Origin: Lachnospiraceae bacterium UBA2864
GTDB lineage: Bacteria > Bacillota > Clostridia > Lachnospirales > Lachnospiraceae
Direction: 5' to 3'
DNA: 35,868 nt
NCBI GenBank assembly: GCA_002350525.1
Contig: DEFA01000017.1
Span: forward strand, 22,675-58,542
Shown: piece after piece, positions 6,714 to 14,485 of the stretch
Layout of the letters: each line of letters starts with the position of its first letter
Position numbering within the stretch: position 1 is the stretch's first letter
Notes under the pieces: generated by a model
Seen by the model: only the letters and a program-made list of their open reading frames with translations
Told to the model about the DNA's origin: nothing
The model's database searches: none
Translations under genes and position numbers: made by a program

Positions 6714-7922
6714 ATGGATACCCAGCAGATTCTGTTACAGCTAGCAATAATTATCGTATTCGCAAAGCTTTTCGGACTTATAGCGAGAAAGCTTAAGGCA
6801 CCTCAGGTTGTGGGTGAGATAGTCGCAGGGCTTATTCTCGGACCGAGTTTTCTTAAATGGATGAGTGAATCCGATTTTTTGGCAGGTATGGCTGAGATAG
6901 GCGTAATCATGCTTATGTTCAGTGCCGGACTTGAGACGGATATCAAACAACTTAAGAAAACAGGTTTAAAAGCTACAGTTATCGCATGTTCGGGAGTTTT
7001 TATCCCTCTTGTATGCGGAACTGTTCTGTTCATGTGCTTCTACGGGTTTTCGGCACCGGGATCAGAGGACTTTCTCAAGGCTGTATATATAGGAACAATT
7101 CTTACAGCTACTTCAGTAAGTATAACGGTGCAGGCACTTAAGGAATTGGGAAAGTTATCGGATGAGATCGGTACGACCATACTGAGTGCGGCCATAATAG
7201 ATGATGTTATCGGTATTCTTGTACTTACAATGGTCATATCCTTCAAGGATCCGACCAATTCAATCGGAATGGTAACGGTTAAGACAGCACTGTTCTTCTT
7301 ACTTTCGGCTGTTGTGGGATATGGAATTTACAGAATACTCAAGATAGTTGATAAGAAGCATCCGCATACCAGAAGAATACCTATCATAGGACTGGCTCTT
7401 GCGTTTACTTTATCTTATCTGGCGGAGGAGACCTTCGGCGTTGCGGATATTACGGGAGCTTATGTTGCGGGAATTATCCTCAGTTCTCTGGATGATTCAA
7501 AGTATATCGACAGGAAGATGGATGTTAATTCATACATGCTCTTCGGACCGGTATTCTTTGCAAGTATAGGCCTTCAGACCAATATTAAGACGCTCGATAT
7601 GAGCATACTTCTGTTCTCACTTGCATTTGTGCTTACGGGAATGCTCTCTAAGATCATAGGCTGCGGCCTTGCGGGAAGAGCACTCGGATTTAAGGGTAAA
7701 AATGCACTTAAGATCGGAGTGGGGATGATGACAAGAGGAGAGGTTGCTCTTATCGTCTCACAGAAGGGACTTGCTGTAGGACTTATGGACAGCAGGTATT
7801 TTACATCCGTAATCCTTCTTATAATATGCAGTTCCATACTTACACCGGTTATGCTTAAGATATTATATTCCAAGGATGCACCGGCCGAAGATAACAAGGT
7901 ACCCGGAACATTAAAAGCATAG
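6714..7922 (+). CDS. CPA2-family Na+(K+)/H+ antiporter
   Basis: A 402-residue integral membrane protein with 11-13 hydrophobic segments, belonging to the monovalent cation:proton antiporter-2 family (Pfam Na_H_Exchanger). ATG 6714 is chosen because AGGAGA at 6701-6706 is 7 bases upstream; the frame open back to 6672 lacks a site. Family hallmarks include KLKAPQVVGEIVAGLILGPS in the first helices, an acidic pair in the core helix (AAIIDDVIGILVL), and ADITGAYVAGIIL and GMMTRGEVALIVSQKG near the end. There is no C-terminal TrkA-N or USP domain, so this is the short form. It probably exchanges Na+ or K+ for protons at the cytoplasmic membrane. Confidence 0.92.
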   Translation: MDTQQILLQLAIIIVFAKLFGLIARKLKAPQVVGEIVAGLILGPSFLKWMSESDFLAGMAEIGVIMLMFSAGLETDIKQLKKTGLKATVIACSGVFIPLVCGTVLFMCFYGFSAPGSEDFLKAVYIGTILTATSVSITVQALKELGKLSDEIGTTILSAAIIDDVIGILVLTMVISFKDPTNSIGMVTVKTALFFLLSAVVGYGIYRILKIVDKKHPHTRRIPIIGLALAFTLSYLAEETFGVADITGAYVAGIILSSLDDSKYIDRKMDVNSYMLFGPVFFASIGLQTNIKTLDMSILLFSLAFVLTGMLSKIIGCGLAGRALGFKGKNALKIGVGMMTRGEVALIVSQKGLAVGLMDSRYFTSVILLIICSSILTPVMLKILYSKDAPAEDNKVPGTLKA

Positions 7923-8001
7923 AAGAATACAATAAGGAAACAAAAAGTTATAAACAGATAACGTAACGGGATAAAAAAGATAATATAACTGATTTATATG
8001 G

Positions 8002-8031
8002 AAGTGGCAGACAATTTCTGCCACTTTTTTT
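8002..8031 (+). terminator. Rho-independent terminator after antiporter
   Basis: AAGTGGCAGA, loop CAATT, TCTGCCACTT: a perfect 10-bp stem followed by a run of seven T. Confidence 0.9.
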
Positions 8032-8070
8032 AATTTTTCTGAATTATTCGTATTCAGTAGGACTAATTTC

Positions 8071-8079
8071 TGATATAAT
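8071..8079 (+). promoter_or_regulatory. Extended -10 promoter of the EF-G-like gene
   Basis: TGATATAAT combines a TGN extension with a perfect TATAAT at 8074-8079. No good -35 is seen 17 bp upstream. It lies 77 bases before the start codon. Confidence 0.6.
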
Positions 8080-8155
8080 AGTGACATGTCTTTGAAAAGA
8101 TATTGGGGATTATCAAAATAAGGCAAAAAACAACAATATTATGGAGGTAGTTAGC

Positions 8156-10225
8156 ATGAACGTATTTACCACGGATAAGATCCGTAATGTTGTCCTTATG
8201 GGACATGGGGGGTGTGGCAAGACTTCACTTGTTGAAGCCATTGCTTATCTGGCCGGACTTACTAATCGTATGGGAACAATCGAGAACGGTAATACGATAA
8301 GTGATTATGACAAGGAAGAGATTAAGAGAAAGATTTCACTGAAGACCACAGTGGTACCTGTTCCTTGGGAAGAGTACAAGATTAACCTGCTGGATACACC
8401 GGGCTATCCTGATTTTGTCGGTGAAGTAGAAGAAGCCGTATCTGCTGCAGATGCAGCCATTATCGTTGTATCGGGTAAGACGGGAATCGAAGAAGGAACC
8501 ATACGTGCATGGGAAGCATGTGAGAAGAAGAAGCTTCCGAGAATGGTATTTGTAACCGGCATGGATGATGACAAGGCAAGTTTCAGAGAAGTTGTTCAGA
8601 AGCTTCAGGAGATGTACGGTAAGAGAATAGCTCCGTTTCACCTTCCGATTCGTGAAAATGAACAGTTTGTCGGTTATGTAAATGTTATTCAGCAGAAAGC
8701 CAAAAGATGGAATGACAAGGGTACGGTTGATAAGTTTGATGTACCTGATTATTCATATGAAAACCTCAATATCTGTCGCGATGCACTTGTTGAAGCAGTT
8801 GCTGAGACCAGTGAAGAATTCATGGAAAGATTCTTTGAAGGAGATACCTTCTCGGAAGATGAGATCCGTTCAGCACTTCGTGTAGGTGTATGTGACGGTT
8901 CGGTTGTTCCCGTACTTATGGGTTCAAATACCATGGCAAGAGGAATGTATACTCTGATGGCTGATATCATCAAGTATTTCCCAAGTCCGGATAAATGTAA
9001 GTGTGCGGGAATCAATACTACAAATAATGAAGTATTTGAAGCTGATTATGATTTCTCAAAGCCTAAGTCAGCCTATATCTTTAAGTCGATAGTTGACCCA
9101 TATATCGGAAAATATTCACTTATAAAGGTTAACTCGGGTGTTCTTAAGCCGGATGATACACTCTTCAATTATCATCGTGATACAGAAGAGAAGCTCGGAA
9201 AGCTTTATGTTATCACAGGTAATAAGGTAGAAGAAGTTAAGGAACTTCATGCAGGAGATATCGGTGCTCTCGCAAAGCTTGCTGTAAGTCAGACCACAGA
9301 TACTCTGTCAACAAAGAAGACTCCTGTAACATATATCCGTGCTCAGATTTCAAAGCCTTACGTATATCTTAAGTACACGGCTAAGAATAAGGGTGAAGAA
9401 GATAAGATATCTCAGGCTCTTTCAAAGATGATGATGGAAGACCTTACTCTTAAGTATGTGAATGACAGTGAGAACGGTCAGACACTTATCTACGGTATCA
9501 GCGGAACTCATATCGATGTTGTAAAGAGTGTACTTGCTGAGAAGTATAAGGTTGAGATAGAACTCTCACGTCCGAGGATTGCATTTAAGGAGACAATCAG
9601 GAAAAAAGCCGATACGGAATATAAGTATAAGAAGCAGTCCGGAGGACATGGTCAGTACGGACACGTTAAGATTATTATCGAGCCGTCAGGTGATATGGAA
9701 ACACCTTATGTATTTGAGCAGACTGTAGTAGGTGGAGCGGTTCCTAAGAATTACTTCCCTGCAGTTGAGAAGGGTATCGCGGAATCGGTTAAGGCCGGTC
9801 CTCTTGCAGGCTATCCTGTTCTCGGAGTTAAGGTTAATCTCTATGACGGAAGCTACCATGCAGTAGATTCATCGGAGCTTGCATTCAAGGTTGCTACAGA
9901 GCAGGCCTTCAAGCAGGGATTCATGGACGCAGGTCCGGTTCTCCTTGAGCCGATCGCGTCTCTCAGAGTTGTAGTACCTGATCAGTATACAGGTGATATC
10001 ATGGGCGATCTCAACAAGCGCCGTGCAAGAGTTCTCGGAATGAATCCTCTCGGAAACGGATATCATGAGATACTTGCGGATATTCCTTACCTTGAACTCT
10101 ATGAGTATGATACAAAGCTTTACTCCATGACAAGAGGAAGCGGCGTATTCTCATATGAATTCGCAAGATATGAGCAGGCACCTGAAGAAGTTGCAAAGAA
10201 GGAAATAGAAGCTAACGCAAAATAA
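8156..10225 (+). CDS. EF-G-like translational GTPase (FusA paralog, altered G4 motif)
   Basis: A 689-residue GTPase with EF-G/ribosome-protection architecture: G domain, domain II (residues about 290-375), domains III, IV and V, close to full EF-G length. Start ATG 8156 follows GGAGGT. G1 is GHGGCGKT (residues 16-23) and G3 is DTPG (80-83). G4, normally NKxD, reads TGMD (134-137), so the Asn and Lys that contact guanine are replaced. Domain IV keeps GGHGQYGHVKI. EF-G-like paralogs with this G4 variation occur in Clostridia and are distinct from the housekeeping fusA linked to rpsL-rpsG-tuf, which is not here. The gene is monocistronic, with its own promoter and a terminator. It might assist translocation, recycling or ribosome protection; the altered G4 makes nucleotide specificity uncertain. 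Confidence 0.9.
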   Translation: MNVFTTDKIRNVVLMGHGGCGKTSLVEAIAYLAGLTNRMGTIENGNTISDYDKEEIKRKISLKTTVVPVPWEEYKINLLDTPGYPDFVGEVEEAVSAADAAIIVVSGKTGIEEGTIRAWEACEKKKLPRMVFVTGMDDDKASFREVVQKLQEMYGKRIAPFHLPIRENEQFVGYVNVIQQKAKRWNDKGTVDKFDVPDYSYENLNICRDALVEAVAETSEEFMERFFEGDTFSEDEIRSALRVGVCDGSVVPVLMGSNTMARGMYTLMADIIKYFPSPDKCKCAGINTTNNEVFEADYDFSKPKSAYIFKSIVDPYIGKYSLIKVNSGVLKPDDTLFNYHRDTEEKLGKLYVITGNKVEEVKELHAGDIGALAKLAVSQTTDTLSTKKTPVTYIRAQISKPYVYLKYTAKNKGEEDKISQALSKMMMEDLTLKYVNDSENGQTLIYGISGTHIDVVKSVLAEKYKVEIELSRPRIAFKETIRKKADTEYKYKKQSGGHGQYGHVKIIIEPSGDMETPYVFEQTVVGGAVPKNYFPAVEKGIAESVKAGPLAGYPVLGVKVNLYDGSYHAVDSSELAFKVATEQAFKQGFMDAGPVLLEPIASLRVVVPDQYTGDIMGDLNKRRARVLGMNPLGNGYHEILADIPYLELYEYDTKLYSMTRGSGVFSYEFARYEQAPEEVAKKEIEANAK

Positions 10226-10234
10226 TACAAACAT

Positions 10235-10258
10235 AGAGCCGGGATCATTCCCGGCTCT
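10235..10258 (+). terminator. Strong hairpin after EF-G-like gene
   Basis: AGAGCCGGGA, loop TCAT, TCCCGGCTCT: a perfect 10-bp GC-rich stem. No T-run follows (TATCATG), so termination may be Rho-assisted, or the stem may protect the 3' end. Confidence 0.7.
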
Positions 10259-10368
10259 TATCATGTGTAGTGATTTCATTATGCTCAGTGATTCTTATCA
10301 TGTGTAGTGATTTCATTATGCTCAGTGATTCTTATCATGCGTAGTGATTATTATTATGTTCGGTGATG
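10256..10368. repeat. Three tandem 37-bp repeats
   Basis: The unit begins TCTTATCATGTGTAGTGATT and ends ATGCTCAGTGA. Copies start at 10256, 10293 and 10330, an exact 37-bp period; the first two are nearly identical and the third is diverged. The first copy begins within the arm of the preceding hairpin. The array lies between convergent genes. Function is unknown. Confidence 0.8.
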
Positions 10369-10373
10369 GGCAG

Positions 10374-11051
10374 CTAGTCCTCATCATCTGTCACGGTTCC
10401 GTCACCGTGAATATCTATCTTTTCTCCGAGAAATGTAGGTTCGGGCTTAAAGATACATTTGATAAAGTCCTTATCTCTTGCCAGAATTTCTCGGAATTCC
10501 CTGTATTTCCGTCCGCTGTATATGTCGTCGGCACCCACCCCGTAGGCTTCGATACCGAGTTTTTCGGCAATATACAGAGACCTGTAAAGGTGGTAAGTGT
10601 TTGAGACGATTATAATCTTCTTTGCTCCGAATATCTCTTTGGCTCTGTAAAGACTCTCATAGGTAGAGAATCCTGCATGATCCATGAAGATATTGGAGGA
10701 GTCTGCAATATTTCCGTCTAAAATATAATTCTTCATGGCACGGACTTCGTTATAATTTTCCTTACCGTGATCGCCCGACATAAGGAGTTTGTCGGATGCA
10801 CCCTTCTTATAGATATCGGCTGCAAGGTTCAGTCTGTCCCGAAGCATCGGGCTGAGAGAACCGTCTTCATACACTCCGCATCCCAGAACAAGGATACAGT
10901 CGATATTATCAGGCCACTCCGCCACGTTGGGATTTAGGATACGGTTCTTAGTGTGGCCTTTAATATATGCATTTAATATAAATGCCGTTATACCGGCTGT
11001 GATACATAGGATAAGCAATATTAATGATATTTTAAGTAGTTTTTTCTTCAT
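10374..11051 (-). CDS. DUF218/ElyC-SanA-like membrane-anchored protein (second copy)
   Basis: A 225-residue protein with an N-terminal membrane segment (residues about 6-26, LKISLILLILCITAGITAFIL) and a DUF218 domain. Motifs are CILVLGCGVYEDG, MLRDRLNLAADIY, MSGDHGKENYNE, MDHAGFSTYESLYRA and IVSNTYHLYRSLYIAEKLG. SanA of enteric bacteria has this layout and affects vancomycin and SDS tolerance at the envelope; the molecular reaction is unknown. No convincing ribosome binding site precedes the ATG at 11051. It is convergent with the EF-G-like gene across the 37-bp repeats. It shares the family, but little detailed sequence, with the protein at 2164-2799, so it is an old paralog rather than a recent duplicate. 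Confidence 0.85.
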   Translation of the reverse strand: MKKKLLKISLILLILCITAGITAFILNAYIKGHTKNRILNPNVAEWPDNIDCILVLGCGVYEDGSLSPMLRDRLNLAADIYKKGASDKLLMSGDHGKENYNEVRAMKNYILDGNIADSSNIFMDHAGFSTYESLYRAKEIFGAKKIIIVSNTYHLYRSLYIAEKLGIEAYGVGADDIYSGRKYREFREILARDKDFIKCIFKPEPTFLGEKIDIHGDGTVTDDED

Positions 11052-11168
11052 AATGAGGCTATTCTATCAAAGTAAGAGGATTACTGCAAATCGAAGAGAG
11101 GTATTTATAATTATATTAAAATGAAATATAATGATATTTATTATGAAGATTAAAAGAGGTAGGGGAAA

Positions 11169-11666
11169 ATGGATTGGAGAGAAGTAACTGAAGAGGAAAG
11201 ACAGCTGATCAAAAGCAGGATGATGCCAAAAGAAATCCGTTCGCTTTTGTTTACAGTGATCATCGATATAATTCTGGTGATATTTGTTGTTTATTCCGCG
11301 AAATCGGATATCGGATTACCGGATTATGCATGGGATGGATTGTCTAAGATATTTGCCGTAACATTTTATATTTTTGCTTTACTGATTCTGATATTGACCA
11401 TCAGATCCATGATAATGTCAGTAAAGATAATTCAGGGTGTATCAAGCGTAAAGATGAAAGTGGCAGACTGCGTCCTCGAAGAGGTGGAGAAACATTTTAT
11501 GGGAAGAAAGGTGCTGACCAATGTTACGATAAGAACCGACTCCGGCGTGAGACGATCAATGAGCTATACATCATCCTTTACGGCTGAAATAAGTAAAGGT
11601 GCAAAAGGACTCCTGGTAAATCTCGGAAGTAGAAAAGAGAAAGACTGGAAGCTTGTATTGACATAG
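11169..11666 (+). CDS. Two-TM small membrane protein, unknown function
   Basis: A 165-residue protein; AGAGGTAGGGG lies before the ATG. The N-terminal 20 residues are charged and amphipathic (WREVTEEERQLIKSRMMP). Two hydrophobic segments follow near residues 27-45 and 63-85. The C-terminal 80 residues are soluble and beta-rich, with conserved-looking KMKVADCVLEEVEKHFMGRK and RTDSGVRRSMSY. I do not recognise a family. It precedes the AI-2E-type exporter by 100 bp on the same strand and could be cotranscribed with it. Confidence 0.7.
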   Translation: MDWREVTEEERQLIKSRMMPKEIRSLLFTVIIDIILVIFVVYSAKSDIGLPDYAWDGLSKIFAVTFYIFALLILILTIRSMIMSVKIIQGVSSVKMKVADCVLEEVEKHFMGRKVLTNVTIRTDSGVRRSMSYTSSFTAEISKGAKGLLVNLGSRKEKDWKLVLT

Positions 11667-11717
11667 AGTAAAATAGCATTGTGGAAAAGCAGTAAATATG
11701 AGAAAATAAATAGTACT

Positions 11718-11732
11718 TCTGTCAGAGACAGA
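11718..11732 (+). repeat. Short perfect inverted repeat upstream of AI-2E-type gene
   Basis: TCTGTC-AGA-GACAGA, a 6-bp stem with a 3-base loop, 34 bases before the next start codon. No T-run follows, so it is a possible operator or mRNA hairpin rather than a terminator. Confidence 0.35.
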
Positions 11733-11765
11733 TATGGAACAATAAAAGTATTTTAGGGGACAAAC

Positions 11766-13142
11766 ATGAAATTTCTGAAAGATGAAAAAACCAGAAGAAT
11801 TCTTATATCGGGATCCATACTGGTGATTTTGTATTTTCTTTTGAACAATATTTCCGAAATATGGGGTTTCTTCAATAAATTCCTGAAGGTTATGAGTCCT
11901 TTTATCGTGGGAGCTGCCATAGCTTATATCCTCAATGTTCCTATACGTAGGATAGAGAGGGGACTCTTCAAGAATCCCGATAAGTTTTCGGGACCTAAAT
12001 GGCACGGAAGGCGTAGGGCACTTGCCATATTGATAACAATATCGATAGCATTTCTGGTAATCGGATGTATGCTTTATATGGTAATACCACAGCTTGCCGA
12101 TACCATAGCACAGCTTATAAAGCAGATTCCCGCAGGTGTTCAGAATGTTACGAAGTGGGCGGAAGAAACTTTTGCAAAGTATCCTGTTGTAACCGAGAAG
12201 ATAGATTACTGGGCAACGAACTGGCAGAATATTCTGGAAAGCATTACTACATTTGTAAAGAATTATATAAATCAGATAATAGCAGGTGGAATAAGCGCGG
12301 TATCAGGGCTTGTATCGGGAGTACTGAACTTCCTTATCGGATTCATCTTTGCACTATATGTGCTTGTCCAGAAGGAAAAGCTGGCGGACCAGTTTAAGAA
12401 GATCATATATGCGTTTTTGGAGAAGAAGACAGCGGACTGGATGATGCTGGTCGGTGAAAGAGCCGATAAGACATTTACCGGCTTCATATCGGGACAATGT
12501 GTGGAAGCAATCATAATCGGCATTCTGTTCTTCATAGTTATGACCATATTCAGAATCCCGTATACACTTCTGATAAGTCTTCTTATCGGTGTTACGGCAC
12601 TTGTTCCGATTGTCGGAACTATTATCGGATGTGTTGTCGGTGTGATACTTATCCTTCTCGTAAATCCGGTAAAGGTACTTGTATTCCTTATAATCTTTGT
12701 TGTTATACAGCAGTTTGAAGGAAATATAATCTATCCTCATGTGGTAGGTAACTCTGTAGGACTTTCGGGAATATGGGTTCTGGTATCCCTTACAGTAGGC
12801 GGAAGTCTCTTCGGTATCATGGGAATGGTAGTCTTCATACCGCTCGTCTCGGTTATTTATGCATTCCTCAGAGAGTATATATACGGAATACTTAAAGAGA
12901 AGGGAATGGTAGATGCGGATTATAAGCTACTGGTCGGAAGGAAAAAGGAAGATCCGGGAGATGATGTGAAGTCTGAGGATATGAAGAAGCAGTCTTCCGG
13001 GGATGGAGATAAAGCCGGGGAACCGGAAAATGAAGAAGAGATCGGAGAGAGTACTGCTCCGGAGAAAGAGGAAAATCCGAGAGCAACCGGGAACGGTAAA
13101 AAGCAGAATCAAAACCGGACAAGAAAAAATAAAAGAAGATAA
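11766..13142 (+). CDS. AI-2E family transporter (PerM/YdiK/TqsA-type)
   Basis: A 458-residue polytopic membrane protein with seven or eight hydrophobic segments between residues 13 and 370, matching the AI-2E transporter family (Pfam AI-2E_transport, formerly UPF0118). Features include SPFIVGAAIAYILNVPI after the first segment, a long central soluble region at residues 110-170, and VTALVPIVGTIIGCVVG and QQFEGNIIYPHVVGNSVGL in the conserved core. Some members export autoinducer-2 and others are Na+/H+ antiporters or unknown, so substrate is open. The last 80 residues are a hydrophilic Glu/Lys/Gly-rich tail ending in a basic cluster (RTRKNKRR), which is not part of the core family. AGGGGA precedes the ATG and a terminator follows. 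Confidence 0.9.
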   Translation: MKFLKDEKTRRILISGSILVILYFLLNNISEIWGFFNKFLKVMSPFIVGAAIAYILNVPIRRIERGLFKNPDKFSGPKWHGRRRALAILITISIAFLVIGCMLYMVIPQLADTIAQLIKQIPAGVQNVTKWAEETFAKYPVVTEKIDYWATNWQNILESITTFVKNYINQIIAGGISAVSGLVSGVLNFLIGFIFALYVLVQKEKLADQFKKIIYAFLEKKTADWMMLVGERADKTFTGFISGQCVEAIIIGILFFIVMTIFRIPYTLLISLLIGVTALVPIVGTIIGCVVGVILILLVNPVKVLVFLIIFVVIQQFEGNIIYPHVVGNSVGLSGIWVLVSLTVGGSLFGIMGMVVFIPLVSVIYAFLREYIYGILKEKGMVDADYKLLVGRKKEDPGDDVKSEDMKKQSSGDGDKAGEPENEEEIGESTAPEKEENPRATGNGKKQNQNRTRKNKRR

Positions 13143-13151
13143 ATTCGATTA

Positions 13152-13179
13152 AGAGTGTCGTTTTACGGCACTCTTTTTT
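13152..13179 (+). terminator. Rho-independent terminator after AI-2E-type gene
   Basis: AGAGTGTCG, loop TTTTA, CGGCACTCT (one G-U pair), then a run of T. It separates the preceding operon from the sulfur island. Confidence 0.9.
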
Positions 13180-13228
13180 CGGTTTATAGGGAACAGCTTT
13201 TTATATAAGAAAAAACAGCAATTCCATG

Positions 13229-13257
13229 TTGACAAAAAGCAGTGTAAGCTCTATAAT
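13229..13257 (+). promoter_or_regulatory. Consensus sigma-A promoter of the sulfur PLP-enzyme operon
   Basis: Perfect TTGACA at 13229-13234, a 17-bp spacer and a perfect TATAAT at 13252-13257. The operator starts at the next base, so an uninhibited promoter would be very strong. Confidence 0.9.
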
Positions 13258-13274
13258 CCTACTAACCCAGTAGG
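13258..13274. promoter_or_regulatory. Rrf2/CymR-type operator site 1
   Basis: CCTACTAACCCAGTAGG is a perfect inverted repeat (CCTACT-N5-AGTAGG). It covers the probable transcription start. Two related sites lie at 15744 and 24115, also just downstream of promoters in this island. Confidence 0.8.
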
Positions 13275-13290
13275 TAAGTGAAGGAATTGC

Positions 13291-14454
13291 ATGATGAAAT
13301 ACGATATTGACACACGATGTCTCCATTTGGAGGATGATGATAAGAAATATGATAATACGGGAAGTCTGACATGCCCGATATATCAGACCGCAACTTTTGT
13401 GCATGACGGAGTCGGGCACAGTACGGGATTTGATTACAGCAGAGCTAAGAATCCGACGAGAGAAAGAGCAGAAGATATAGTCTGTTCTCTTGAAGAAGGT
13501 TTGCGGGCTTTTGCCTACACATCGGGAATGTCTGCAGTTGCGGCGCTTATGGATCTTTTTAATCCGGGAGACCATATCATTGCAGAAAGCGATCTCTATG
13601 GAGGAAGCATAAGACTCTTCCGCGAGATAAGCAGCAAGAACGGAATAGAGTTTACATCTATCAAGCTTAACGAAGAGGATATAACGCCTCATATCAGAGA
13701 AAATACGAAAGCTGTATATGTAGAAACACCGACCAACCCGATGATGAATATAACGGATATAAGAGCCCTGGCCGAGAAGCTCCATGGTCAGGGAATTCTT
13801 CTTATTGTGGATAATACCTTTATGTCACCGTACCTTCAGAATCCTCTGGCACTGGGAGCGGATATTGTTCTGCACAGCGGAACCAAATATCTGGGAGGCC
13901 ATAATGATGTTATGGCGGGATTCCTGGTTGTTAAGGATGAAAAGATCGCGGAGAGACTGGAATATCTTGAAATGACCACGGGAGCAGTGCTGTCGCCTTT
14001 TGACAGCTGGCTTCTGATACGCGGAATCCAGACTCTGGGCGTAAGAATGGACAGAGCCTGTTCAAATGCAGCGCTTATCGCAGAGAGACTGACAAAGCGT
14101 AAGGAGATTACACGCGTGATATATCCGGGACTGCCGGATCATCCGGGACATGAGATCATGAAGAAGCAGGCTCGAGGTTTCGGGGCTATGATCAGCTTTG
14201 AATGTGAAAGTGCGGAGCTTGCCAAGAATATATTATCGGAACTCAGATTGATAAAGTTTGCCGAGAGTCTGGGAGGAACTCAGAGCCTTATGACATATCC
14301 GGTTACACAGACCCATGCGGATGTTCCCGAGGAACAGAGACTTAAGAACGGCCTGAATGACCGTATACTCAGATTGTCTGTCGGAATCGAAAGCTCAGAG
14401 GATCTGATAAGAGATATTGAAAATGCAATTGATAAGGCGGCCGCAAAGTTATAG
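13291..14454 (+). CDS. Cys/Met metabolism PLP enzyme (cystathionine gamma-synthase/lyase family)
   Basis: A 387-residue PLP enzyme of the gamma-family that includes MetB, MetC, MccB and O-acetylhomoserine sulfhydrylases. The PLP-binding Lys199 is in SGTKYLGGHNDVMAG. Other hallmarks are ETPTNPMMNITDI, IVDNTFMSPYLQNPL, YGGSIRLF with the cofactor-contacting Tyr, and SVGIESSEDLIRDI with the carboxylate-binding Arg. Length fits MetB/MccB (about 380) rather than MetY (about 430). Two adjacent in-frame ATGs exist (13291, 13294); AAGGA at 13281 suits the second slightly better. The reaction could be cystathionine or homocysteine gamma-cleavage, gamma-replacement, or methanethiol incorporation; sequence alone does not settle it. 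It opens the first operon of the sulfur island, with the operator directly over its transcription start. Confidence 0.9.
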   Translation: MMKYDIDTRCLHLEDDDKKYDNTGSLTCPIYQTATFVHDGVGHSTGFDYSRAKNPTRERAEDIVCSLEEGLRAFAYTSGMSAVAALMDLFNPGDHIIAESDLYGGSIRLFREISSKNGIEFTSIKLNEEDITPHIRENTKAVYVETPTNPMMNITDIRALAEKLHGQGILLIVDNTFMSPYLQNPLALGADIVLHSGTKYLGGHNDVMAGFLVVKDEKIAERLEYLEMTTGAVLSPFDSWLLIRGIQTLGVRMDRACSNAALIAERLTKRKEITRVIYPGLPDHPGHEIMKKQARGFGAMISFECESAELAKNILSELRLIKFAESLGGTQSLMTYPVTQTHADVPEEQRLKNGLNDRILRLSVGIESSEDLIRDIENAIDKAAAKL

Positions 14455-14485
14455 TTAATATGCGGGGCCGATACGGGAGAAGAAG

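Noticed and set aside
8054..8066. A fourth Rrf2 operator (AGTAGG) upstream of the EF-G-like gene
   Set aside because: Only one half-site is present; no CCTACT partner occurs at the 5-bp spacing and it is upstream of, not after, the -10 box.
10256..10368. CRISPR array
   Set aside because: The 37-bp units are directly adjacent with no unique spacers and only three copies; no cas genes are nearby.
13201..13785. A 194-codon minus-strand frame across the sulfur promoter and operator
   Set aside because: It overlaps a consensus promoter, the operator and the start of a clear PLP enzyme; the translation has no recognisable domain.
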